Translations under genes and position numbers: made by a program
The notes under the pieces: generated by a model
Seen by the model: the letters and a program-made list of their open reading frames with translations, nothing else
Databases searched by the model: none
Told to the model about the DNA's origin: nothing
Shown: positions 50,391 to 62,960 of the stretch, one piece after another
Layout of the letters: the number at the start of each line of letters is the position of its first letter
How positions within the stretch are numbered: position 1 is the first letter of the stretch
Source of the DNA: Pholis gunnellus
Taxonomy: Eukaryota; Chordata; Actinopteri; Perciformes; Pholidae
Direction: 5' to 3'
Assembly: GCA_910591455.2 (NCBI GenBank)
Contig: OU342809.1
Span: 18,641,427 to 18,705,426 of the forward strand
Length of the DNA: 64,000 nt

Positions 50391-50688
50391 GGCATCAAAG
50401 CGTAATGCACGGCGAGGCAATCTTGCATCCAATCTAGAGACTCAGCTCCAGTAGTCGGTGTGGTCTCTGGAGGGGTGAGACACGCATCCTCGCTCTGCCT
50501 ATCGCCGCTCTCCGTCCATGGCGCATCTCCAGCTCTGAATCCACTTTGGCTCTGGACAACACCGGCGGCAGCGCTCGACCCACACACACATACACACATA
50601 TATATATATGCACACAATTTTACAAATGCAGCGCACAGGACGGAACCGGCCGTAGAAGTCTTTCTGCATCTGATCGAGTGCGTCTATG
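50391..50688 (+). promoter_or_regulatory. Inferred chst1 promoter and 5' non-coding exon
   Basis: The stretch is CpG-richer than its surroundings. It has a TATA-like run (50598-50609), then 'cagcgcacaggacgg', and ends at a strong donor (ctatg|GTAAGG, exon end 50688). The next well-placed acceptor on this strand in front of a gene is ctgtcggcgtcag, ending at 55618, just before the chst1 start. Human CHST1 also has non-coding 5' exons. This linkage is inferred. Confidence 0.45.
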
Positions 50689-51108
50689 GTAAGGCAACAT
50701 TCTTTTTTTACATCTGTTGTTGCATTTTACGCGCAGCGAGGTGCAGGCGAACTGTTATCTAACTAACAAGATGCTGTAATCGGAAAAAGAGTATCATGAT
50801 AGTGATAATATGTGGAGTAAAAACTGTATTTATGATCACTCCACACAGCGACTTAAAGTGTGTCCGCAGTACTTGATGAGTTTTGACCTGGTCTTACTTT
50901 ACCGGCTTTGCTATGCTGCTCCACGGGCGAAATGTGTTTGTTTCATCCTTCTAACATTAATCAAAGAATGCTACAGTTGTCCTTAAGTGATATTTAGCCG
51001 CTAAAGATTTGAATACATGTATTCAAATCTTGAAATATTGGTATAAATCATTGAAAATATATTTTCACTATTTCCAGATGCAAATGTTTGCTCTCCATCA
51101 CTGTTACC

Positions 51109-52729
51109 CAGTGAGCACCAACCGGGATTTTAATGTTGATTTCTAGTTGAAAACTGGTTGATATTCGGTCTGAACGTCTAAGACCTATTTTCAAAGGTCT
51201 TTTCAATCGGCTAAAATGTGGTGACAACATCATTGTCTCACAAAACAACGTTTAAACATCTTGATGGTTTGTTCAGTTGTAGCTTGAAAGAGACACGATA
51301 TTGGCTTCTGTGAACGCAAAATGTTCTCGAAAGTCATATTACACTGAACTGTGGTCTACACAAAGACATGATTTGAATGTTTCATATAAAATGTCATAAA
51401 TATGGAACTATAGATGTATGCTGCCAACAAGATGCTCCCAGGGCATCATAATTGTGTTTACTGCTGGAACATGCATGTGCTTTGGCTCAGAGTGCTTCTA
51501 CAACTTTGAAAGTTGCACTGGTCTGGAAACTCTGCACTGAACTTGAAGAGCCAAGTGAACGAGCTGACCCAATAAACATGAGGCTTCACGCTAACACCAT
51601 ACTTTGTAAGTACTTTAATTTTAACTACTTTATTTCAACTATGCAAAGCGAAATTAGCACCATTAGTATCGTTTTATGATGCTAACGATGAAGGTGAGGC
51701 TGCTAGATTGTAGCGATAGTATTTAGTTAGCTTGCAGTATTAGCATGTTAGCCTATAGCGTACTGTAGCATGGACCCACAGTAAACATAAACATGTGTGT
51801 TAGTTAATGTTGGAGACTGTCTTAATGTGCTGTCGCCCAACGTTATACAATTGAGTTTTTAGGCCATTATACATATGAAATACACGACAGAAAGCGAGCG
51901 GGCTGTACAAGGTTTGAATGGGGAGGAAGTGAGTGAAACAAAGTGATGTGTAAACAAGAAGACGTCAAAGCATTGTTCGGCATACAGCAATATACAAACA
52001 ATATAACATATTATACTGTATAATATCCCAGTGAGCATCTTTCCATTGAAAGGACATTTAATAAACGACTGTGGTCAGCGCTGAAAAGACGTCAAAAGTT
52101 CAAAAGTTAACTTCTTTTTTCTAATACTTGTTTTTTTTTGCAGATGACCATCTGAAACCTGCTCCTGTGACGACATTTAAAGAAGTAACGGGAGATTTTG
52201 TTCATCAATCGTGTATTTTCAATTTCATTGTAGTTGAATTTAAAGAACATTCTTCATGTTGTATTTATATTGCTGCTTAATAAATACAAATTAACTGTTG
52301 CCTTTGTCACTTGGTCTTCTTTGTCCTGTACGTGGAAACTGTTGATGTGTTACTATGACTACGTATTTAATTGCTATTTCACTGTGAGCATTATTAGGTT
52401 TAAAAGACGTTTAAAATACAGTTATGGTTAAAAAGACATTCAAAAGTGAACCTTTTTTTCCACCGACTTTTTGAAGACCATATTTCACCAGGATTTGCAA
52501 TATTAGCTTTCAACTGAGAAATGTGGACGTGGTTTCTTAGTAAGCCTCTAAAATGACGAAATACTATTATTTGCACAATGTAGAGGATGAAAAAAAAATC
52601 TCTATTGCAAATCCCAGTGAAATATGGTCTAAACGTGAACGTTTAATCAATGTCTTTGAAATAGTAGGTGAAAAAACGTTACCTTTTAAACCAATTTCGA
52701 ACGTCTTTTCACCGGTAAAATGCTCACTG
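51109..52729. mobile_element. Candidate non-autonomous DNA element or repeat cluster
   Basis: CAGTGAGCA at 51109-51117 and its exact complement TGCTCACTG at 52721-52729 bracket the segment; another CAGTGAGCA is at 52029-52037. Inside, related strings such as 'ggtctgaacgtctaagac', 'ggtctaaacgtgaacg' and 'aaaagacgtcaaaagttc' recur. No transposase ORF and no clear target-site duplication. It may be several nested units. It lies in the inferred chst1 first intron. Confidence 0.45.
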
Positions 52730-52739
52730 CTTACTGTGT

Positions 52740-55035
52740 CGATGTAAGTGACAGGGTGAGATCAAATAGGTCTCTTTTGCTACTAATTAATTTCATCTTC
52801 ACTTAACTTTACTCTATTATTTTCTTCGTTATGATTCATTTAACACTCAAACAGCCCACTGTTTGTACTGCTCTTCCTTCTGTGTAGTGCCTTTATTCAG
52901 TCTGTGTGTGCGCTGGAGGAATCATGTAGGACACGATTCATCTTCTCTCCTCTATCACAGGAGCTCCTCTGTAGCCCGGGGTCAGATCTAGCTCCTCTGC
53001 ACGCTGCAGCGGCTCTGCTCTGCTCTCCGCCTGTGGCACTCTGCATGTATACGTGTGTCTGTGTGTAGTTGTTGGTTCAGAGACAGAAAGAGAAAGGGAA
53101 AAGGTAGATAGATGGAGAACAGAGGGAAAAAGACTAAGTGGAGATTTGAAGCTCCTCTTGGCGTTGTTATACTGTTGCTCAACCCTCTGTGTTTCCGAGG
53201 ATTGATCGTTGCCAATAAACTGCCTCACTCAGAAGATCTGTGAACACACAGAGGTGCCTTAATAGAAAAATCTTTGGCACTGTCACATCCCTCAATCACT
53301 TGCATCCCAAATCCCTCAGTCCCAACCTCATCACTAACTTCTAACCTCATTTGTTGCCTTTATTTTCCACAGAGGCAATTGCCTTTCCTCCACCATGCCC
53401 AAATATCATTACCTCCACACACCTTTGCTGCTAGTTAACTTAGCAGCAGCAACTGCTGCTGAATTTACAACTCAAACCCGCCAGAGCAGCACACGGTGCA
53501 CAGTGTAATATTTGGTTGATCCTGTCCCCGAGGCTTTTATCCCCTGTAAGCACTATTATTGTTTGGGGAACAAAAAAAGCTGAGACCATCTGAAGTTCGG
53601 AGTCCCTTTCCAGCTGTTGACAGAGTGTCTATTATTCCTGGTATGAGCCTCGGTACGGGAGGAGTTATAAGCCAGGGAGAAAAGAGGACTTGCAAATCAA
53701 ATTGCTTTAATCCATTGAAGCATCTGTCCTCATTCTCTAGAGGGCAGCAGGGTGTGTAGCAGAGGAGGCACTGAGCCCCGATCACGACTGGGAAGGGAAA
53801 CAAAACCTGTCGCTGAGGAATCATATGCTGTGCCTTGGTCAGCCAGCTGTGCAGTACATGTTGGGTATGGATGGCAGGACTGTCAAATTGACAGATTTTT
53901 CCCCCTCTTTTCTCAAGTGTGAGATATGGTAAGAAGCTTGGTCAAAGTTTTTCATTATCATTCATGCTTCTATTTCTCAGTTTTTTCACCCATTTTTTCT
54001 GTGTTTCCACAAACGCACAAACACAACGTGCAGCTTTTAAAATTGTTTCGGAAAAAGAGACAAACAGTACAGCATCCCCAACTCTGTGATTCTGTCTGCA
54101 GCTAACAAAGTTTTTCCCCCTGATGGGTTGATTCTGTGATTGCTGTTTTTTGTCGTATTCAAACAGAATGGCTCATGATGTCAACCCGATTTCTTTTCCC
54201 CTCACCCACAGAGTAAATGTCTTTGGTTTTTGCGCTGTTTGTGATTAATGGAACATCAAAAGCCGATCTGAGCTCAGTGTGATACATTCCTGAGGATATG
54301 AGTCTGCCAGGGACACATAAACATCATTAATGAACAAGAGACAGACTGGAGAGAGGCAGAGTGACAGAAAAAGGGTGAGAAGAAGCAAACAGGAAGGCGA
54401 TAGTTATTTTTGTCAATAATATGACATCTATATACCTGTGGTTTTGATGATGATTGCCTCAGTGAGTGATGGAGACACACTTTGCACCCAGGGATCTGGT
54501 GTGATTACCTACCATCAGTTTGGTGCGAAGGGACAAATGGATGGCAGCACCTTTTTTTCTTTCTAAATCCATTTTGGAAAATCACATCTCCCTTTGCTCT
54601 TTCATGCCCAGTGGCAAAAAAATCTGAAGTGTACAAAGGAAACTTCTTCACTCATCTATGTGGAGACAGCTATATTTATCTGGGTATGTAGCTCTCGGCT
54701 TCGAGGCTTAATTACCCGGACGAGAGGAAAGCAAAAATGAAATGCAATTATGCAACTGTGTGCAGGGTAGGCTATCTTGAATAGTGGAACTGTTGGGACA
54801 TTACTGCTAACATTTCGCAGTAGAGGTCTGACCTTTGTGTCGTGTTTTTCTGTAGAACAAATCTGTGGATCCTTTAGGGAACAAATCCTGAACCCGTTTA
54901 TCCAAAGCGTTTATAGGCTACTTCTGGTAGAAATGCTGAAAGGTGCGGTCTGTTTGCTCCACTTGGAGAGCGAGAAAGAGCAACAGACTTGTGCTCTCAA
55001 ATGATTATTTTTTTTACATTTTGGCAAATCTCCCT
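52740..55035 (+). other. Rest of the inferred chst1 first intron
   Basis: No exon recognised. The sequence between about 53200 and 54700 is less AT-rich and repeat-poor, and could contain regulatory DNA. Confidence 0.4.
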
Positions 55036-55039
55036 TATT

Positions 55040-55370
55040 CACTCTTATTCACTTACTTGCTAATATGAAGCTACAACCAGCAGCGGGTTAGCTTAGCTTA
55101 GCATAAAGACTGGAAACCGAGGAAAACAGCTATCTTGGCAGTCTGAAGGTAACAAAACGTGTCTACCAAGACCTAAAGCTCACGAATCAACATGATATAA
55201 CATTTTATTAAGTGAGATTATTTTGTCACCTTTGGAAAGAGCCAGACTAACTATTTACTCCATTTCCATCTTTATGCTAAGCTAAGCTAAGCACAGACAT
55301 GAGAGTGTTGTAGATCTTTTCATCTAACTATCAGCAGCCACATTAGAAAACACTGTTACAATTAGTCGGA
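55040..55370. mobile_element. MITE with 22-bp perfect internal inverted repeats
   Basis: 55088-55109 and 55269-55290 are perfect inverted copies (the left contains three overlapping 'ttagc' units and ends cataaaga). Flanking blocks 'atgaagctacaaccagc', 'ggtaacaaaacgtgtctacc' and 'aaagctcacgaatcaac' match a repeat very common in percomorphs. Same family as 4965-5443. It lies about 280 bp before the chst1 start codon. Confidence 0.7.
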
Positions 55371-55651
55371 CAAGCGTTCACATTCTAAACTGGCAAGGGA
55401 AATCTGAAATGGAAAAGTTAATGTGACATACTTTACCTTCTCCTGTTTCAGTGCCCTTGAGCAAGAATCCTAACTGCTCCAGCAAGAGCTGCTCATTGGC
55501 CATCAGTGGAGCGCTGCAGGCGTAAAGGAGTGGGAGCTGCACATGCATGAAGCTGAAAAAAAGGCATTAAAATGAAATCTCATTGTGTTATGTCTCTGTG
55601 CCTCCCTGTCGGCGTCAGCGTGAAGGATGTAGAGCCAGAGGGGGGGGCAGG

Positions 55652-57762
55652 ATGGAGTGTTCCTGGAAGACGGTGCTGCTGCTGGTGTGTGCGTCTCTTG
55701 GGGTCCAGTACACAGCCATCCGCACCCTGAGGGACTCTCTGTCTGGGCCCTGTCAGGGGACCTACCGCTGCCAGACCAGACACCACAGAGGTATGCCTCA
55801 ATAGCCAGTCAAGATTGTCCCACATACTGTCCTGCCTCGCTACAGGAGAGCAAAACGTGTGTTTAGCTGTTGGTGTATAAGCTCATATGTATTGCAAGTG
55901 TGTATGTTGTGTATGTTGCATGTATGTGTTGTGTTACAAAACTCGGTTGTGCAGCACCAGTAGGGGGAATTACACAGACACACACTTGATTGGTAATATT
56001 AGTAAAATGTTACCAAAAAGCCTCTCGCAAAGAGATTCAGTAAAGAGCCAGAATTAAAACTGTGACTGAAAATGAAGAAAAAGGAAAGCAGATCATTAAA
56101 CGAGGGAATTCCCTACAAGTGGGGAGGATAGATAAATGAAATATGTGTGATTCGTTTTACAATTATCCTCCAATTTATCTCCATTAATCCCCTCTCATAG
56201 TGCAGCTGTAGATGCAGCTCTTGTGTATGAAAGTAACATCCCCTTTGCAATCAACTCCTCATCAGCAGTAATTACACGTTAGCTATTTGCACTATATTTA
56301 GAGATCCGCCATTTCATAAGCCCCTTCGGTAACCACCGGCAGACAAGCAACTTACTCAGGCATGTTTACCCTCTAAATTATTTAAGCTTTATTGGCTTGA
56401 TTCAGTCGTTCACTTTCTCCTGGACTGAATTATGATGAAAAACCGACACTTTCGCTTTTATGAGCTGAAGTAACTCTTCTGGAATAAGTGAAATAACTCT
56501 TCTTTTTTTTTATCACAACCTGGCTCTAGGAAAAAGGTAAACTTGTTGTAGGACTACATGATGCAACTGACTTCAGTATCACATAATATGAGTTAAACAT
56601 GTGAAACGACTGACTTGGTTGTTTCTTCCTTCTAGACTCCAGGTGGAAAGCTTTGTGCGATGACGGCTGGATGCCCGTCGATTCGCCTCGGAAGCACATC
56701 CTGCTGTTTGCCACCACGCGCAGCGGCTCCTCCTTCACCGGGCAACTCCTCAACCAGCACCCAGGGATCTTCTATGTATTTGAACCTCTCTACCACGTCC
56801 AGCAGGCATTCACCAACTCCAGCAGCAGGCTGCGTCGCACCCTGGACCGCCGGGCCCTACTGGGAGCATACAGAGACCTCCTCCTCAATTTGTACACCTG
56901 TGACCTTCACTTCATGGAGAATTACATCCGTCCGGAGCCCCAGGACCACGTCACAAGCTCCTTCTTCCGCCGAAGCTCCAGCCACGCACTCTGTTCCCCT
57001 CCCGTGTGCTTCGACGGAGGTGATGTGGCGGCCTCTGCTACGCCTGATGAAACCTGGTGTCCCAAGAAGTGTGGGGCCCTGAACCTCACCCTAGCCTCCA
57101 TGTCATGTCTGTCAAGGGAACACGTAGCCATCAAGACTGTGCGGGTCCCTGAGGTGGGGGACCTGCGCACCTTGACAGAGGATCCACGTCTGGACCTGAA
57201 GATTGTCCACCTGGTGAGAGACCCCAGAGCCATCCTTGCCTCACGCATGATGGCCTTCTCAGATCAATTCCGCGCTTGGAAAATATGGAACGCGACTGGA
57301 CGGCAGCCTCGATATGTGGACTTGACACAGATCACCAGTACCTGCAAAGACATGGCGGCCTCTGCAGAAACAGGCCTGCAAAGGCCGGCATGGCTGCGGG
57401 GACGCTACCTGCTGGTGCGGTATGAGGACCTGGCGTTCAATCCAAAGGACAAGGTCACTGAGATCTACCGGTTTGTGGGGCTTGAGATGGAGGACAGGGT
57501 GCGGATGTGGATTGCAAAGAACACCAACAGTAATGTGTCGTTCCCTTCAGAATGGAACTACAGGTACTCCACCACCAGAGACTCCAGAGCGACAGCAGAG
57601 ACCTGGAGGCTTCGTCTGGGCTTTGACATCGTGAGGACTGTGCAGAATCTGTGCAATGACACTCTGGCTCTGCTGGGATACAAACAGGTTCACTCTGCAG
57701 CTGAGCTCAGAAACCTGTCTCACAGTTTAGTGGAATACAGGACCTTTCAACCAATCACATGA
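55652..57762 (+). CDS. chst1: Carbohydrate sulfotransferase 1 (keratan sulfate Gal-6 sulfotransferase), 421 aa
   Basis: Two coding exons, 55652-55790 and 56636-57762, joined in phase at a GT-AG intron. The Golgi type II membrane enzyme transfers sulfate from PAPS to the 6-hydroxyl of galactose in keratan sulfate and related glycans. The N-terminus MECSWKTVLLLVCASLGVQY followed by TAIRTL is the short cytoplasmic tail and membrane anchor, very close to human CHST1. The 5'-phosphosulfate loop is FATTRSGSSF (about residues 71-80) and the 3'-phosphate site is LVRDPRAILASR (about 239-250). FEPLYHVQ, HVAIKTVRVPEV and LVRYEDLA are further family motifs. Human CHST1 has 411 residues, so it is complete. 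The intron within the coding region, just after the stem, is notable because the human coding region is, as I recall, in one exon. Likely 5' exon at 50.6 kb. Confidence 0.95.
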
Positions 57763-57957
57763 TAGATTAGATACAAAAAAAACCCTGTTTATTTATTTAT
57801 TTATTACAGCTGACTTTCCTCTCTGTCACGATGAATGTAATGTATCTTATTTTTCAATAATGCCTAAAGTAATTTAATATAACTTTTTATGGTTTTGTTA
57901 AATATTAAAAGTGCCAAACGTCAAACGTGTGTGACACGGGAAAAAGTATTGAACTAG

Positions 57958-58150
57958 AATAAAGTCTATACTGCTGTATATGTTGATTGAAAAAAATGTA
58001 TCTGCTTGTTCGGCGAAACACTGAATCTTTATGTGATTATTGATTATTATTATGCTGTTTTTTAAGATACATTTTCTCAGAATTTCAGTGTTTAAATGAG
58101 AATAAGAGAATTGAAAGAGCAGGGACCATTTCAGAGTAAACCTGACCTCT

Positions 58151-58191
<41 letters not shown>

Positions 58192-58375
58192 TCTGCAGCG
58201 CACAACAGCTCAATTTCTACGTGAGGATGTTGAGAATATGAGAACATATTTGTTTTGTTCTTAATACTGATTAACTGTTGCAATGCAAGAGTGCAAATGT
58301 TATGACTGGATGTGTTTGAACATTTTTTGTCAGTGTAACTCTACGGTTTGTATTTTCTAGACTTTTTCAAATAAA
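57958..58375 (+). terminator. chst1 3' UTR with two candidate polyadenylation signals and a (TA)n tract
   Basis: AATAAA occurs at 57958-57963 and 58370-58375. Between them, 58154-58190 is an uninterrupted (TA)n run of about 18 units. Confidence 0.55.
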
Positions 58376-61300
58376 TTATTCATATGTATGTAATACATAT
58401 TTTTTCCATCCAGAGAGGAAAGCATAAGTGCTTGAGTTTTATTGCTGAAAACGGAACGGTGCAAACTGTATTTTATCTTGTAATCCCTCTGTATTTGGCT
58501 TGTCTTTCAGCCAAGTTTCAATCCAGCTGACGTGCCTGTAGTAAAATATGTTTCCGACTAAAGAGAACACATGCTGCTCACACTGTGCTTGATTTTGAGT
58601 TAACTTTGACCCTAAAAAGAATAATACCTGGCTCATTCAGCGGGGCCAGCTGTCTGCAGTGGCGTATATTTAGAGATTAGACAGTTGCAGGTTCTCTGCC
58701 AGTTCCCCCATTTGAAATTGGTCTTTGTGTCTACACAGAGAAAGGAAGTGTGCCATCTCCAGACACCAGCCCATTCATCTCCATACAGAGCTGCTCTCTT
58801 GAGATAAAGGCTGGAAGTAGTTTCTAAGGAGGAACTTATTGCATGAATCATTTCTTGCCTTTCAAATTCATTGCATCTTCTTATGGAGACTGGAATTGTA
58901 GCCCACTGGGAGCTTTATGAGCTTTAATGCATATGACGACGAAGAAAGCCACTTCAGAGAAAAGTATCTAACATGAGAGTGTTGGTCATGCTGCTCTGTG
59001 AGTACCATTAAATTTGAGGTGAAATTGCCCCTTTAATAATGTATTTTTAGACACCCAGTCCTCTCCATCCTTCCTGTAGCTGCCCTATAGCTGCTGACAC
59101 CAGGGATATCTCAGCACAGACCACAGAATTGATCTACACATCCAGCTGAGGAGAAACAGGATTTAAGATGCATGGAGAAAAGATTGGCCGTCTTTCTTTG
59201 AACTTAATCTGCAGGGCTACACAAACTGGCCATAAAGCAAAGCTTTATGACACCCGGGGAGATGTGCTTCATCGGTTTTTCCATAACCACCCTGACACAC
59301 AAAGCTGCAAGTGGCCTGAGTCAGCCGTCAGCTAATTACCCATTTCTTTGCACTCAATACTGGCAACCCTTTTCTGTCTCCTTAACTATGCTGACAAGTT
59401 TAGGTCTTATCAATACGGGCAACAAATATGAGGTGCATGCTGCTATTGGGAAATGCAAAATAGCCCACTGTTAATCTCCACCAGGGGTTCCTAAACTCTT
59501 TTGTTAGACTCACCCTAAAGCCTTTTCAGATGAACTCAAGCACCTCTTCATTGAGACATTTAAAATACTATCCATTACTTTAACTCTTTTAACTGTTTAT
59601 CCATCACTTTAAGTTTATTATTTATCCATTTCCTTTAGCTACTTTCATCTAACTTCTTAGACTTTTATCTGTTTGCTTTCTACGTAGTTTCCACACATTC
59701 TGAATGTGCAGTGTTACAGCTGACTCAATATGTGCGTACATTTTTCACTCAAATCGTAATTTCTATTTGATCAAATTAGTTGAGCTAATCCACAATCTGT
59801 CCACATTTCAAGTAACTCCTGGTTGGGAAGGACTGATTTGCGGTGCCCAGGCTGGACAACATAACAAGAGTTTCAGAGGAGATGTGAGGAACTAACACAC
59901 ATTTATGGAATACAGTTGTTTTTTTTTAAACGCTCAAGCCAAGATGTTTAAAGCTGAAGCAACCAATTTTATTCTGGAAAATGGTTTCGTGGTGATGAAG
60001 TGACAGGGCACGCTAACGTGTCACACTGATAGCTCTTGGGAGCCAGGGCAGGTGATGAACTGAGTAATCTGCGTGTGTGGAAACAGAAATAAAGTATTTT
60101 GTGAATTTTGTTAGCAGGTTGAGGAGGAAGATCACAATCAAGCTGAAATACTTATGGTTCAAAGCTTGATGTACCCCTCTATGTACTCTTATCTACAGTG
60201 TAAACAACCGCAATTCCTGCAGGGAATCACATTAATATAGCAACTAATATTCATAACATACATACTAACATCATTTCTTTTCATTATTTCCCACAATGCA
60301 ATAGCTAAAAAAGAAAGTAACAAACACTGGTTCCTATGAAACAAACTTCACCTGCTATTAAAATTCAAAACAGATGAATATTACAGGCTTCAGATCACCG
60401 GTATGAAGGAGGACAGACACAGTTTGAACCAGCTTCCAACGATGTTTTGATAAGCACCTTCCTGACCTTCCAGCACCACTGTTGTGTCAGTCAAATAAGC
60501 TCTATCACGTAAATCCCCCCTCTACTCTGCCCTGACACCTGTCTGTAATCACCAGCCTTAACCATTCGCTGCTCATAATGAAATGTGGGAGCGAAGGAGG
60601 TTGTGAGATGTCCTTGGATTTGCTCCTCCAGCTGCAGGTGTGTCAGGCAGGTTCATTATCTCACAGTCGATTCTTTATGGTCCTTATCTGGGCAAGCAGC
60701 CAGAAAGTCGTCAAATTATGAGCTCTCTCTCCGTCAACGCTGACACATAACCGCATGCTTTGATCAAAATCAATGTCATCCCCCGTGCACGTGAGCATAC
60801 ATAAACATGTGTACGTTCATGCGGTTTAATGGAGATATGGCAACATGATGATAAAGGTGACACCCAGCAGCAGAGAGGCAGAGGAGCATTTCTGATGCTC
60901 TGTGCGCTCCACAAATTGCCCACCTCATAAGAGAGCATTGATTTAAAAAAAGGTCATTGCTTGGTGAGAGAAGAACACACAGCATATTGACAATCCAGTT
61001 GTGAAAAATCCTGTTGATGACCAGAGAAACATCACCTATTCCTATTTTGTACCAGACTTACATCAGCACTTAAAGATAGCTTTTCACAGCACACAATATT
61101 TATATTTTCTCTCCGTCTCTTATTAAGTGCTGAGAGCTGCTGTAGGTTGGCTGTCATTTCCACAAGCTAAGTGCATGCGTTGTATCATAGGCCGAATGTT
61201 TTCTATAAAAATGCTTGAAGACGATGAGACAATACATTGAGCTCTCCTGAAATTTAAGCTCAGCACCTTTTCCTCTATTGACACGACCATTAAAATTCCA

Positions 61301-62770
61301 GTGGCACTGACACCAACAGGTTGCATTTTTCACTCTCCTTACTGGGAGCCAGATATGTCCTTTATGGAGAGATTAAGGAGCATTTAAGACTGAATGAAAC
61401 CACTTTGAGCCACAGTATCTTTATTACTGGAGCCACACAGGCTCTGAGCAGACATCAGCCTCTGTCACACCCATCATTCAAATGCTGTTATTTCCCCCCC
61501 CATGCACACACAAACCCTCCATATGCACCCCTGCTCTTCAGAGGCCACCTTTAGATCTCTGTCTCTGCTCTCTCCATAAGCAATTTAGCTTAACTTTTTT
61601 TTTTTTTTTTTTTAATAAGAGTGTGTCTGTGATATCTTTTGTAGTGAAAGTTGCATTTTAAAGACATCTCTCCCCAGCATTTGTTTCCAGCTTTCCAAGT
61701 TCACTCACAGCTTATTTATTTTGTTTTCCACTGATCCTAATAAGGGGCTCTCACAGCGAACTTCAAAAGGCCAGCTGGCGATGCTGCATCTTGGGTAGAG
61801 CTCCTCAAGGTAAATGCAAGCAGGCTCCCTCCTCCGTCGAACTTAGCACCGTCAGCATTATCACACACACACTGCAGTTTAAAAAGACACCAGTGAACCT
61901 CAACAAGTATTTCATCAGCGAATAAGCTTCAACAACAGCAATACATTAAAGCACCATATGCATGTATTATTGGGGTCGGAGCCCCCTCTTAACTCTCAGC
62001 AGGCTCTAAATCACGGCTTTACGTCTTTACAATAATTAAATACTCAAATTATCTTGTCCTTTATCGTCCTATTGGGTGGAAAACACAGTCCACGAGGGCT
62101 TATGGTGAATGTTAAACTACTGTAATACCGCAAAGTAATTAGGCATTTTAAAATCTGAGATAATAGGCTCTAATTTTAAAAGGTGTCTATAGCTTATGAA
62201 GTGTCTGGCCTATTTTGAGAATTTTTTTCCCATGATGCACAGTGAAGCAGTCATCGGAGGTCTGGCAAGAGAGAGAAAATTACTAATAGCATCAGGTATG
62301 AGGCGTGTAACAATAGGCTCCTCCTGAGGCTCCTTAGATGGTAATTAACTAATATTCACAGTCAGCCTGTTTACAATAGAAAAAATACTGAGGAACTTTT
62401 AACTGGTTATCTCAGTTCAATACTGTTGCCATCGGACCATCAGCATCGCTACCCCTGCAGTGGGAGGTGCCCCCATGTGTCAAAACAATTATTAAAAGCA
62501 AAGCACAAAACGTACACACTCAAATCTGAAATGAAGGCACAGAAAATAAACAATCTAAGTGCCCAATATGATTAATCAACACATTAATCTACTGCCCAAC
62601 AATGATGTGAGCAGAGCAGAGATTAGAGCTGAAACAAATGGTTTCCATAACCACAGATATAGTCTGTTATGGTTTGTTTTCTATGTTGATGATCAACTTC
62701 TTTGACTTTATGATTTAAATTAAAAAACAATACCTAACGGCTGATTTAATAACTGTTTGCTATCTGACTC
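58376..62770. other. Intergenic, possible conserved non-coding DNA
   Basis: No coding exon recognised. The segments 60680-60960 and 61740-62340 are repeat-free, with moderate base composition and several homeodomain-type cores (TAATTA, ATTAA), as is usual for vertebrate enhancers. A poly-T tract lies at 61595-61613. Confidence 0.4.
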
Positions 62771-62779
62771 GTGGTGAGA

Positions 62780-62960
62780 TACCACAGAAACTCACTACAG
62801 GGAACTCAGTAACGAACGCCCACAGAACACAAGGGAGATCGGATCTTCTTCACTTCACGCGTGTTTATTTGCGTCACAACACAGAGTACAAGCAAACCGA
62901 GTGTTTGCACATTACTTTATACCCTCGTTCCCCTCCTTCATAATATTCCCCTCTTCACAC
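62780..62960 (-). repeat. Possible LTR fragment
   Basis: Read on the minus strand, 'gcaaataaacacgcg' (poly-A signal) is followed by 'cttgtgttctgtgggcgttc' and 'gttactgagttccctg', resembling the R-U5 end of a Ty3/gypsy-type LTR. No matching second LTR, primer-binding site or coding remnant was seen. Confidence 0.3.

Noticed and set aside
53800..54700. Additional exon of chst1 or another gene
   Set aside because: No open frame with both splice sites and family similarity was found.
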